A stretch of DNA of 6,050 nt from an uncultured Collinsella sp. (GTDB taxonomy: Bacteria; Actinomycetota; Coriobacteriia; Coriobacteriales; Coriobacteriaceae): positions 1 to 6,050 of the forward strand of contig CAAECP010000024.1 in assembly GCA_900754385.1 (NCBI GenBank), given 5' to 3'. Under the pieces are notes generated by a model. That model saw only the letters and a program-made list of their open reading frames with translations. It was not told where the DNA came from and ran no database searches. This document shows, piece after piece, positions 1 through 5,880 of this stretch. Each line of letters starts with the position of its first letter. Within the stretch, counting starts at the first letter, position 1. Position numbers and translations under genes: made by a program.

Positions 1-1
1 A

Positions 2-361
2 AGTGCCGCTGCCATGGCAGCCGCCGCGCTGGTGCAGATGCTCGGCGGCACGCCCGAGCAGGCGCTCGACGCCAGCTCCATCGCGCTGAGTAACCTGCTG
101 GGCCTCGTTTGCGACCCCGTCGGTGGCCTCGTGGAGGTGCCCTGCCAAAACCGCAACGCCATCGGCGTGGCAGCGGCCTTTAGCTCGGCACAACTCGCCC
201 TCGCAGGCATTAAGAGCTTGGTGCCGTTTGACCAGATGGCACATGTCATGCTCTCGGTGGGTCACGCGTTGCCGGCCACGCTGCGCGAGACGGCAAAGGG
301 CGGCATCGCGCAGGCTCCGGCCGCACTTTCGGCCTGTGCAAAATGCGGTGTGTGCAGATAG
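2..361 (+). CDS. sdaA: L-serine dehydratase, iron-sulfur type, alpha domain (C-terminal part)
   Basis: This is the C-terminal ~119 residues of an Fe-S L-serine ammonia-lyase, which deaminates L-serine to pyruvate and ammonia in the cytoplasm. The gene starts upstream of the window; the frame is open from base 2 and stops at TAG 359-361. The family signature is clear: CDPVGGLVEVPCQNRNAIG carries conserved cysteines, at least one of which ligates the [4Fe-4S] cluster in known enzymes. It is followed by a helical stretch and the LRETAKGGIA motif that closes this fold. The tail ends in a compact three-cysteine group (CAKCGVC), denser than I expect for family members such as Bacillus SdaAA; these could be extra or alternative cluster ligands. 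The window does not show whether this is a separate alpha subunit (sdaAA) or the end of a fused single-chain enzyme, so the symbol is general. A terminator follows within 20 bases, so the unit ends here. Confidence 0.9.
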   Translation, partial: SAAAMAAAALVQMLGGTPEQALDASSIALSNLLGLVCDPVGGLVEVPCQNRNAIGVAAAFSSAQLALAGIKSLVPFDQMAHVMLSVGHALPATLRETAKGGIAQAPAALSACAKCGVCR

Positions 362-377
362 CGACAAAGAATGACTC

Positions 378-406
378 AAAGGTGGGACAAATGTCCCACC
401 TCTTTT
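378..406 (+). terminator. Intrinsic terminator after serine dehydratase
   Basis: An 8-bp perfect GC-rich stem, GGTGGGAC (381-388) with GTCCCACC (393-400), closes a four-base AAAT loop and is followed directly by TCTTTT (401-406). One more A:T pair extends the stem at its base. It lies 17 bases after the serine dehydratase stop codon. Stem, tight loop and U-tract are all present, so this is a canonical Rho-independent terminator separating that gene from the transpeptidase. Confidence 0.85.
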
Positions 407-424
407 GAATGCCACCGTTTCCGT

Positions 425-453
425 ACCACAAACAGCAGGGCAATCGCTATAAT
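425..453 (+). promoter_or_regulatory. Probable sigma-A type promoter for the L,D-transpeptidase gene
   Basis: A perfect -10 hexamer TATAAT lies at 448-453. At 17-base spacing the -35 position (425-430, ACCACA) matches TTGACA only in its last three bases, and there is no TGn extension. Transcription would start near 460 and give a leader of about 50 bases. The position, between a terminator and a gene start, supports the call; the poor -35 suggests weak or activator-assisted expression. Confidence 0.5.
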
Positions 454-494
454 GCAAGCCCAGTAAAAACACGATGAACCGCAAGGCGAAAATC

Positions 495-500
495 GAAGGA
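495..500 (+). promoter_or_regulatory. Ribosome binding site that decides the transpeptidase start
   Basis: GAAGGA at 495-500 is the only purine-rich Shine-Dalgarno match here. It is one base from the first ATG (502), too close to work, and ten bases from the second in-frame ATG (511), which is at the long end of normal. This favours 511 as the true start. Confidence 0.55.
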
Positions 501-510
501 TATGCATACG

Positions 511-2244
511 ATGTCGCAAAACGATCGAACTCAACTGATTCCCGATCCGCAGCAGCCGAGCAGGCACACCGGAGGCGTTCAGTCGCCGCGTCCTATCGCG
601 CCGAGCCACGGTCAGCAGCGTAGTGCAGCAAACGTTTCCCAACGCCCGAACCAACAGCGACAGCAGCGTCAACAACGACAGCAGCACCAGGCAAACGGCA
701 ATGCGCCCAAGCAGCCCCCCACGCACGCTCGATGCGATCGCGGCCCCGCGCGCAAGTCCGCCGAGAACAATAAGTCGGGCAAAAAGACGACGCTCTTTGT
801 CGTCCTGGGTCTAATCGTCATTGTCTATATCGTAGGCGTCGTAGCATTTTCTCAGGTAGCCTACCCCAACACCACCATCGCCGGCGTCGACGTCTCGTTC
901 TCCAACGCTTCGTCTGCCGCTACCAAGGTCAATTCGGCATGGAAGCACTATAAGCTCGCCGTGACAGGCGATGACTTTAGCTGGACCTATCAGCCCGAGT
1001 CCGATGAACCCATCGTCGACGGTGAAGCTGCTGCAAAAGAAATCATCAGCCACAACGAAGCCTTTATTTGGCCGGTCCGCCTCGTGGAATCCTTAAGCGG
1101 CAAGACCAAAACAACTGCTACCTCCAACGAAATCGATCTTGATCAAGACGTCGACCTGTCCATGCTCTCCGACACCTTTGACCAAAAGAAGTTTGAGAAG
1201 GATCTGGGCGACGCCATCGACGAGTTTAACGAGGGCCGTTCGGGCACGTTCGAGGCCAATAGCTCCTATGACGAGCAGGCCGGCAAGTTTACCGTCGAGA
1301 AGGCGCGCTCCAACGAAAAAATCAACCGCGAGCATGTCATTAAGTATGCCGAGCTCGAGCTTGCCTCGCTGGCCGAGACCGTAGATCTTTCCAAGCTCGG
1401 CAACGATGCCTATGAGCCGCTCAATGGAACGCTGACCGATGATCAGATTCAGGCCGCATGCAATGCCGCCAACAACTTCTTGGGCGTCAACGTGACCCTC
1501 AAGCTCAACGGCGAGGATGCCGGAAAGGTCGACGGCAGCTCCGTATTGCAGTGGATCAGCTTTGCCGATCCCGCCAACCCCACGCTCGATACGTCGCAGA
1601 TCAGTAGCTGGGCAGCCGAGCTCGCCAACGGCTTTAATACCGTGGGCTCCACTCGCTGGTGGACGCGCGCCGATGGCAAGCAGTGCGCCGTCGAAGGCGG
1701 TGACTTTGGTTGGTCCATCGACAGCAGCTCGCTCGCCAAGCAGGTCGAGGACGCCATTAACAACAAGCAGACCGGCGAAATCGAGATCAAGTACTCCCAG
1801 AAGGCCGACACCTTTACCGCAAAGGGAGAGCCCGACTGGAAGGCGTATATCGACGTCGACCTGTCCGAGCAGCACGCGCGCTACTATGACGAGAACGGTA
1901 ATATCGTTTGGGAGGCCAACTTTATTTCCGGCAAACCGGGCGAAGACGCCACCCCCGAGGGCGTGTGGCAAATCAACAGCAACGACGGCGGCAGCACCCT
2001 GATCGGAGCCAAGGACCCCGAGACCGGTAAGCCAAAATACGAGAGCCCGGTGAGCTACTGGATGCCGTTTGAGGGCAACATGATCGGCTTCCACGACGCT
2101 ACATGGCAAAACGACAAGAGCTTCGATAATGCCGAGTCCTATAAGTGGTGCGGCAGCCACGGTTGCATCAACCTGCGCCTGGCAGACGCCAAGGCACTTC
2201 ACGACTGCATCAAAGTCGGTCTGTGCGTGGTTGTCCACTCGTAG
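511..2244 (+). CDS. Membrane-anchored L,D-transpeptidase (YkuD domain) with peptidoglycan-binding domains
   Basis: Cell-wall enzyme expected to form 3-3 (meso-diaminopimelate or equivalent) cross-links, or attach proteins to peptidoglycan, outside the membrane. Numbering is for the 577-residue product from ATG 511; starting at 502 adds only MHT. Residues 1-92 form a basic, Gln/Arg/Pro-rich cytoplasmic tail with a QQR repeat at 48-59. One membrane segment follows at about 93-116 (FVVLGLIVIVYIVGVVAF), with the tail inside by the positive-inside rule. Outside are two divergent modules resembling the putative peptidoglycan-binding (PG_binding_4) domain seen with YkuD: about 120-200 (after YPNTTIAGVDVSF) and 300-430. 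The catalytic YkuD domain is about 444-577, with the conserved His528 in GFHDATW and the nucleophile Cys552 in SHGCINLR. All key catalytic residues are present. The gene has its own promoter and no overlapping partner, so it is probably monocistronic. The reaction is inferred from the family; the exact cross-link and partner are unknown. Confidence 0.9.
   Translation: MSQNDRTQLIPDPQQPSRHTGGVQSPRPIAPSHGQQRSAANVSQRPNQQRQQRQQRQQHQANGNAPKQPPTHARCDRGPARKSAENNKSGKKTTLFVVLGLIVIVYIVGVVAFSQVAYPNTTIAGVDVSFSNASSAATKVNSAWKHYKLAVTGDDFSWTYQPESDEPIVDGEAAAKEIISHNEAFIWPVRLVESLSGKTKTTATSNEIDLDQDVDLSMLSDTFDQKKFEKDLGDAIDEFNEGRSGTFEANSSYDEQAGKFTVEKARSNEKINREHVIKYAELELASLAETVDLSKLGNDAYEPLNGTLTDDQIQAACNAANNFLGVNVTLKLNGEDAGKVDGSSVLQWISFADPANPTLDTSQISSWAAELANGFNTVGSTRWWTRADGKQCAVEGGDFGWSIDSSSLAKQVEDAINNKQTGEIEIKYSQKADTFTAKGEPDWKAYIDVDLSEQHARYYDENGNIVWEANFISGKPGEDATPEGVWQINSNDGGSTLIGAKDPETGKPKYESPVSYWMPFEGNMIGFHDATWQNDKSFDNAESYKWCGSHGCINLRLADAKALHDCIKVGLCVVVHS
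649..690 (+). repeat. QQR peptide repeat encoded in the transpeptidase tail
   Basis: Four in-frame nine-base units (652-687) encode QQR-QQR-QQR-QQH. The codons differ between units (CAACAGCGA, CAGCAGCGT, CAACAACGA, CAGCAGCAC), so the peptide pattern is kept while the DNA has drifted. The tract lies in the cytoplasmic part of the protein, before the membrane segment. Confidence 0.75.
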
Positions 2245-2256
2245 TGCAACGCGCGC

Positions 2257-2298
2257 GTTCCTACAACGTGGAACTGCTGCGACCAATCTAACAGTTCC
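2257..2298 (+). other. Three-armed set of competing small hairpins
   Basis: GTTCC (2257-2261) can pair with GGAAC (2270-2274) across an eight-base loop. Alternatively GGAACTG (2270-2276) can pair with CAGTTCC (2292-2298) across a 15-base loop. The middle arm is shared, so the two structures exclude each other. The stems are short (5 and 7 bp) and no U-tract follows. This could be part of the transpeptidase mRNA 3' end, a leader structure for the exporter operon, or chance. Confidence 0.35.
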
Positions 2299-2313
2299 GA
2301 AAGAAACCGTCCC

Positions 2314-2341
2314 ATACGCCCGCCCCAACCGGTGGGCGTAT
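2314..2341 (+). promoter_or_regulatory. GC-rich inverted repeat upstream of the exporter operon
   Basis: ATACGCCCGCC (2314-2324) and GGTGGGCGTAT (2331-2341) form an 11-bp stem with one G-U wobble around a six-base loop. The usual U-tract is missing: what follows is ATACTTAACG, and the first T-rich run (TTCTTT, 2355-2360) comes about 13 bases later. It may act as an inefficient terminator for the transpeptidase transcript. As DNA it could equally be a regulator's operator, since a -10-like TATACT (2341-2346) touches its right arm. No acceptable -35 accompanies that box, so I do not list a separate promoter. Confidence 0.5.
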
Positions 2342-2364
2342 ATACTTAACGAGGTTCTTTCTAT

Positions 2365-2371
2365 AAAGGAG
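2365..2371 (+). promoter_or_regulatory. Strong ribosome binding site of the adaptor gene
   Basis: AAAGGAG at 2365-2371, five bases before ATG 2377, is a near-perfect match to the 16S rRNA tail and fixes the start of the adaptor gene. Confidence 0.85.
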
Positions 2372-2376
2372 AAGCT

Positions 2377-3810
2377 ATGCCGAATGTCCCCACGATCACA
2401 CCGGGCCCGGATGATACCGAGAACACGCCCGAAGGTGCCACCGAAACGATTCCTCTGATTACACACGTACATGCCGACAAGCAGAACGGACGCACGAACG
2501 ATGCGGCCGAGATTTCCGATGAAGAGGCATATGCCAAGCTCAAGGCAAAACGTGCCGAACGTCGACGCAAAAAGCTGATTCGACGCGGTATTGCCGCCGG
2601 CGTCGTGGGCGCCATCGCGCTCATTGCCATTGTCGCAACCCTTGTTATCAATGCGCAGCCACAGGGCGCTAGCGGGCCTGTGACCGACATGGTGACCGAG
2701 GGCACATTTACCACAACGGTCGAGGCGAAAGGCCAGCTCAAACCCATTTCGTCCTCAGTGGTCTCCCCTTCTGTCGACGGCACGGTCGATTCAATCAACG
2801 TGCAGGCAGGCCAATCCGTCAACGAGGGCGACGTGCTTATGACCATTAAAAACGACGAGCTCGATCGCAACGTTGCCGAGGCGCAGCGTGCAGTTACAGC
2901 CGCTCAAGAAGACCTCGCCAACGCGCAGAAAGCCGCAGCCGCCGCGCAGGCCACCCCAACGACGGACGCCGATGGAGCTTCCGCAGCGGCTGGCGTCTCA
3001 GCCGCATCAGTGGACACGAACGCCGTATCGGCCGCGCAGCGCAGCCTCGTATCGGCCCAAGCAAACCTCGAGCAGGCGAACGCCAAGGCCGCCAGCCGTA
3101 CGGTCACGGCCCCAAGCTCGGGTAGCATCGTGGAGCTCAACGCCAAGGTAGGCACCACGGTAACAGGCGGCATGATCATGGGCGAAAGCGATACGAGCGG
3201 CGGCAAGCAGTGCATGCAGATCGCCGACCTATCCAAGATGAAGGTGACCGTGCAGGTGGGCGAAAAGGACATCGCCAAGATCGCCGTTGGGCAGAACGCC
3301 AACGTCACGTATCCCGCGTTTCCGGATATCGTGAGCCAGGGAACGGTCACGGCCATCGCCTCGGTGGCAAACTCCGACTCCAACTATGGCAGCAGCAGCG
3401 TAACCTTTAACGTCGACATCCTCATCGAGGCGCCCGACGCGCGCCTGAAGCCGGGCATGACGGCCGAGGTCTCGGTGGTGACCGAGCAGCTCGACGATGT
3501 GGTGATGGTGCCGACGATGGCGCTCATGACCGAAGACGGCGAGCACTATTACGTCAACGTGGCGACCGATGACGAGGGCAAGCAGACCCGCCGCGTGAAG
3601 GTGACCGTCGTGACGCAAAACGACAACGAAGCCGTAGTCGGCAAGACACAGGTCAAGCGCGACGACCAGGGCAACGAGATTAACCCCAACGTGCCGGTTA
3701 CCAAGCTGCGCGATGGCGACACCCTCGTCATGGACACCGGAGCGGACGCAACGGCTGACGGCGGCTATAGCACGGATTCGGGCAGCATGTCTGCCGACGA
3801 GGGTATGTAA
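2377..3810 (+). CDS. MacA/HlyD-like adaptor (membrane fusion) subunit of an ABC exporter
   Basis: Adaptor protein expected to sit beside the MacB-like permease and extend from the outer face of the membrane. The 477 residues read: a charged cytoplasmic N-terminus (1-70, ending in the basic RAERRRKKLIRR), one membrane anchor (about 71-92), then the first half of a biotinyl-lipoyl fold (about 119-150, SPSVDGTVDSINVQAGQSVNEGD in two pieces). A helical hairpin follows (about 150-180 and 204-232), joined by an Ala/Thr/Ser-rich linker. The second lipoyl half is at about 233-285 (TVTAPSSGSIVELNAKVGT). A beta-barrel follows, with the family's LKPGMTAEVSV motif near 368-378, then a membrane-proximal domain and an acidic, Gly/Ser-rich tail. 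No lipobox is seen, so anchoring is by the helix. The stop codon overlaps the ATPase start (TAATG), which places it first in a three-gene operon. The substrate cannot be inferred. The long cytoplasmic extension is unusual against short-tailed MacA proteins. Confidence 0.9.
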   Translation: MPNVPTITPGPDDTENTPEGATETIPLITHVHADKQNGRTNDAAEISDEEAYAKLKAKRAERRRKKLIRRGIAAGVVGAIALIAIVATLVINAQPQGASGPVTDMVTEGTFTTTVEAKGQLKPISSSVVSPSVDGTVDSINVQAGQSVNEGDVLMTIKNDELDRNVAEAQRAVTAAQEDLANAQKAAAAAQATPTTDADGASAAAGVSAASVDTNAVSAAQRSLVSAQANLEQANAKAASRTVTAPSSGSIVELNAKVGTTVTGGMIMGESDTSGGKQCMQIADLSKMKVTVQVGEKDIAKIAVGQNANVTYPAFPDIVSQGTVTAIASVANSDSNYGSSSVTFNVDILIEAPDARLKPGMTAEVSVVTEQLDDVVMVPTMALMTEDGEHYYVNVATDDEGKQTRRVKVTVVTQNDNEAVVGKTQVKRDDQGNEINPNVPVTKLRDGDTLVMDTGADATADGGYSTDSGSMSADEGM

Positions 3811-4583
3811 TGCGCCCCGTCATCGACATTCGCAACGTGCACCGCATCTTTGAGAGCGAGGCCGGCTGCGCCCATATCCTGCACAACGTGAACCTGGCTG
3901 TGCATCCCGGCGAATTCGTCGCTATCACCGGCCCCTCGGGCTCGGGCAAGTCGACGCTCATGAACATCCTAGGCTGCCTGGATAAACCGACGGCGGGTGA
4001 CTATTACCTGCAAGGGCTCAACGTGGCCGAGCTCGATGATGACGAGCTCACCGAAGTTCGCGCCCTGAGCATTGGCTTTGTCTTTCAAAGCTTCAACCTG
4101 CTGCCGCGCCTGTCGGTTATCGAAAACGTCATGCTGCCGTTGGCCTACACCAATGTGCCCCGTAGCCAGCGCGAGATGCGCGCCGTCCACGCGCTGCAGG
4201 CCGTCACGCTACCGGTCGACCACTGGGACCACCGCATATCCGAGCTCTCGGGCGGCCAGATGCAGCGTGTCGCCATCGCGCGCGCCCTCGTTAATGACCC
4301 GCCCATCATTTTGGCTGACGAACCGACGGGAAACCTGGACTCCGCCACTGGAGCGCTTGTAATGGAGACCTTCCATAAGCTCCAGAAGCGCGGCAAAACC
4401 ATCGTTCTTATCACACACGACCCCGGAATCGCCGCCGAGGCCGACCGTGCCGTGACCATCCGCGACGGTCGCATTCACGACGGCGCGTATATTCCACATG
4501 CACCGCGGACCCTGCGCAGCGCCGTAGATAACCTGCCCATACTTTCCGCCTCCGCCAACCCGCCGAAAGGAGTGGTGGCATGA
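3810..4583 (+). CDS. ABC transporter ATP-binding protein, MacB/LolD-type exporter ATPase
   Basis: Cytoplasmic ATPase that powers the neighbouring permease. All nucleotide-binding motifs are intact in the 257 residues: Walker A GPSGSGKST (41-49, Lys47), Q-loop Gln93 in FQSFNLLP, signature LSGGQMQRVAIARAL (146-160), Walker B IILADEP with catalytic Glu171, D-loop NLDS (175-178) and H-loop His203. The sequence around Walker A (NILGCLDKPTAGDYYLQG) and the Q-loop is typical of the MacB/LolD/FtsE-like group. The domain would normally end near residue 225-230; about 30 extra residues follow (from HAPRTLRSAVDNL), with no motif I recognise. The start ATG shares its A with the adaptor stop, with GAGGG (3799-3803) six bases ahead as ribosome binding site. 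The end overlaps the permease start by ATGA, so the subunits are probably made in fixed ratio. Confidence 0.95.
   Translation: MRPVIDIRNVHRIFESEAGCAHILHNVNLAVHPGEFVAITGPSGSGKSTLMNILGCLDKPTAGDYYLQGLNVAELDDDELTEVRALSIGFVFQSFNLLPRLSVIENVMLPLAYTNVPRSQREMRAVHALQAVTLPVDHWDHRISELSGGQMQRVAIARALVNDPPIILADEPTGNLDSATGALVMETFHKLQKRGKTIVLITHDPGIAAEADRAVTIRDGRIHDGAYIPHAPRTLRSAVDNLPILSASANPPKGVVA
4566..4572 (+). promoter_or_regulatory. Ribosome binding site of the permease gene, inside the ATPase gene
   Basis: AAAGGAG at 4566-4572 lies seven bases before ATG 4580, within the last codons of the ATPase gene. It supports the ATGA overlap start and allows independent initiation besides translational coupling. 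Confidence 0.85.
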
Positions 4584-5794
4584 GCGCCCGCGATCTCATC
4601 CAGGAAGCCCTTCACTCGCTCGAGGCCAACAAGGGGCGAAGCCTGCTCACCATCCTGGGCATTGTCATCGGCATCGCCTCGGTTATCGCCATGACTTCGC
4701 TCATCGGCGGCATCCAAAACAGCCTGGTCAACAGTCTGGGCCTCAATGCGGCACGCATGGTGCAAATCTATTCGTCGCAAGAACTCACCGAGTCGGACAT
4801 CGAGAAGCTTCAAAAACTGATGCCGCAGATAGAGCAGATCGGCATTGTCGACAGCGCGTATACCGAGTACAAGACCGGCGATAAAAGCTATACCGTCATG
4901 GCACAGGGTGTCGATAGCGACATGCTCGACGCCGTGGGGGCCAGCAAGCTCGTTGCGGGGCGTACCTATTCCCAGGCCGAGTCTCAATCAGGCTCGCGCG
5001 TGGCGCTCATCAGCCGCGGCGACGCCGATCAGCTTTACGGCAACGAACAGGATGCGCTGGGGAAAACCATCAAGGTGTCCAACGGCGAGGTGCAGATTGT
5101 AGGCGTGATTGATGGCGGCAGCGACTCCATGGGCTCGCTCACGCTGTATATGCCACGCGAAACCATCGCCGGGCTGTTTGGCGACGAGAATCCTTCATTC
5201 CCCAGTGTGACGGCACTTGCCGCAGAGGGCACGGACATGGATGAGCTTTGTAAGACCATCGAGTCCAAGGTGCGCGCGATGAAGGGCATCGCGGAGGATG
5301 ATGAGAACGACAGTGTATCGGCGACATCCATGAAAAGCGCCATCGATGCGCTCAACTCCTTTATGGGCGCGTTCTCGCTCATCATGGGTGCTGTCGCCAG
5401 CATCTCGCTGCTTGTCGGCGGCATCGGCATTATGAACATGATGCTCACCAACGTAACGGAGCGCATCCGCGAGATCGGTATCCGCCGTGCCCTGGGCGCC
5501 AGTCGTCGCGATATCACCGCTCAGTTTTTGGCCGAGTCCTCGGCGCTGTGCGTCACTGGCGGCATTCTGGGCGTCGTGATTGGCTATCTGCTGGCCTGGG
5601 GCCTCGCGATGTTTGCCTCCGGATCCGGGATTCTTGGCGAGCTCGGTGCCAGCGGGCAAATCACACCGAGTTTTTCAATCGCCACGGTGATGCTGGCCTT
5701 CGCCGTCTCCGTCGGCATCGGCGTGATCTTTGGCTTCTACCCCGCTCGCCGCGCGGCGAAGCTCGACCCGGTGGAGTGCCTACGCTACCAGTAA
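4580..5794 (+). CDS. MacB-like ABC transporter permease (FtsX fold)
   Basis: Membrane subunit of the exporter, 404 residues, with the standard four-helix MacB/FtsX layout. TM1 is at about 20-44 (LLTILGIVIGIASVIAM), followed by an extracytoplasmic MacB core domain of about 215 residues (45-260). TM2 is at about 261-288, TM3 at about 318-345 and TM4 at about 365-388. The signature stretch MNMMLTNVTERIREIGIRRA (285-304) and the following ALGASRRDI form the cytoplasmic coupling segment that contacts the ATPase. The C-terminus ends in the usual PARRAAKLDPVECLRYQ. Unlike E. coli MacB, the ATPase is a separate protein, the common arrangement in Gram-positive bacteria (YknYZ-like). Such permeases do not form a channel; they move the adaptor by mechanotransmission. 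It is the last gene of the operon. The cargo is not readable from the sequence. Confidence 0.93.
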   Translation: MSARDLIQEALHSLEANKGRSLLTILGIVIGIASVIAMTSLIGGIQNSLVNSLGLNAARMVQIYSSQELTESDIEKLQKLMPQIEQIGIVDSAYTEYKTGDKSYTVMAQGVDSDMLDAVGASKLVAGRTYSQAESQSGSRVALISRGDADQLYGNEQDALGKTIKVSNGEVQIVGVIDGGSDSMGSLTLYMPRETIAGLFGDENPSFPSVTALAAEGTDMDELCKTIESKVRAMKGIAEDDENDSVSATSMKSAIDALNSFMGAFSLIMGAVASISLLVGGIGIMNMMLTNVTERIREIGIRRALGASRRDITAQFLAESSALCVTGGILGVVIGYLLAWGLAMFASGSGILGELGASGQITPSFSIATVMLAFAVSVGIGVIFGFYPARRAAKLDPVECLRYQ

Positions 5795-5802
5795 GCCACC
5801 AC

Positions 5803-5879
5803 CAACAAGTTGCGGTGAATTAGGGACTAAATATGCTATCTAGCAGCAAATACAGACACTATTTCACCGCAACTTATTG
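5803..5879. repeat. Long imperfect palindrome with AT-rich loop, possible MITE-like or REP-like element
   Basis: AAGTTGCGGTGAA (5807-5819) is matched perfectly by TTCACCGCAACTT (5863-5875). Past one C/A mismatch, CAA (5803-5805) pairs with TTG (5877-5879). Inside, past one T/T mismatch, TAG (5821-5823) pairs with CTA (5859-5861). That makes 19 pairs with two mismatches around a 35-base loop, which itself holds TGCTA/TAGCA (5834-5838, 5841-5845). The loop is AT-rich, unlike the surrounding DNA. It begins 8 bases after the permease stop. With no T-tract after either arm it is not a standard terminator, though it could end or protect the operon mRNA. No target-site duplication is evident at the edges. 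Confidence 0.8.
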
Positions 5880-5880
5880 A

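Noticed and set aside
376..726. A 116-codon - strand frame with a hydrophobic start (LLSLLTLLSLLV-like)
   Set aside because: The Leu-rich run is the antisense of the CAG/CAA-rich QQR repeat. The frame also covers the terminator and promoter region and has no supporting homology.
2341..2346. TATACT as a -10 box for the exporter operon
   Set aside because: No acceptable -35 hexamer occurs at 15-19 bases upstream, where the inverted repeat lies. Kept only as a possibility in the inverted-repeat entry.
1093..2472. A 459-codon open frame on the - strand opposite the transpeptidase gene
   Set aside because: It lies antisense to a gene with intact catalytic motifs, crosses that gene's end into the next one, has no recognisable domain, and is explained by few antisense stops in GC-rich codon-biased DNA.
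3229..3618. His-rich - strand frame opposite the adaptor gene
   Set aside because: The His codons are antisense to the GTG-rich Val codons of the adaptor beta-barrel; no domain and no independent start signals are seen.
5195..5659. A 154-codon - strand frame opposite the permease gene
   Set aside because: It is antisense to the well-conserved FtsX-fold helices and has no recognisable product.
5548..5823. A 91-codon + strand frame overlapping the permease end
   Set aside because: It is an out-of-frame reading of the permease gene, with Arg-rich shadow composition and no homology.
5803..5879. The palindrome as a CRISPR repeat or simple intrinsic terminator
   Set aside because: There is a single inverted unit and no direct repeats or spacers, so it is not CRISPR. 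The 35-base loop and lack of a T-tract do not fit a Rho-independent terminator.
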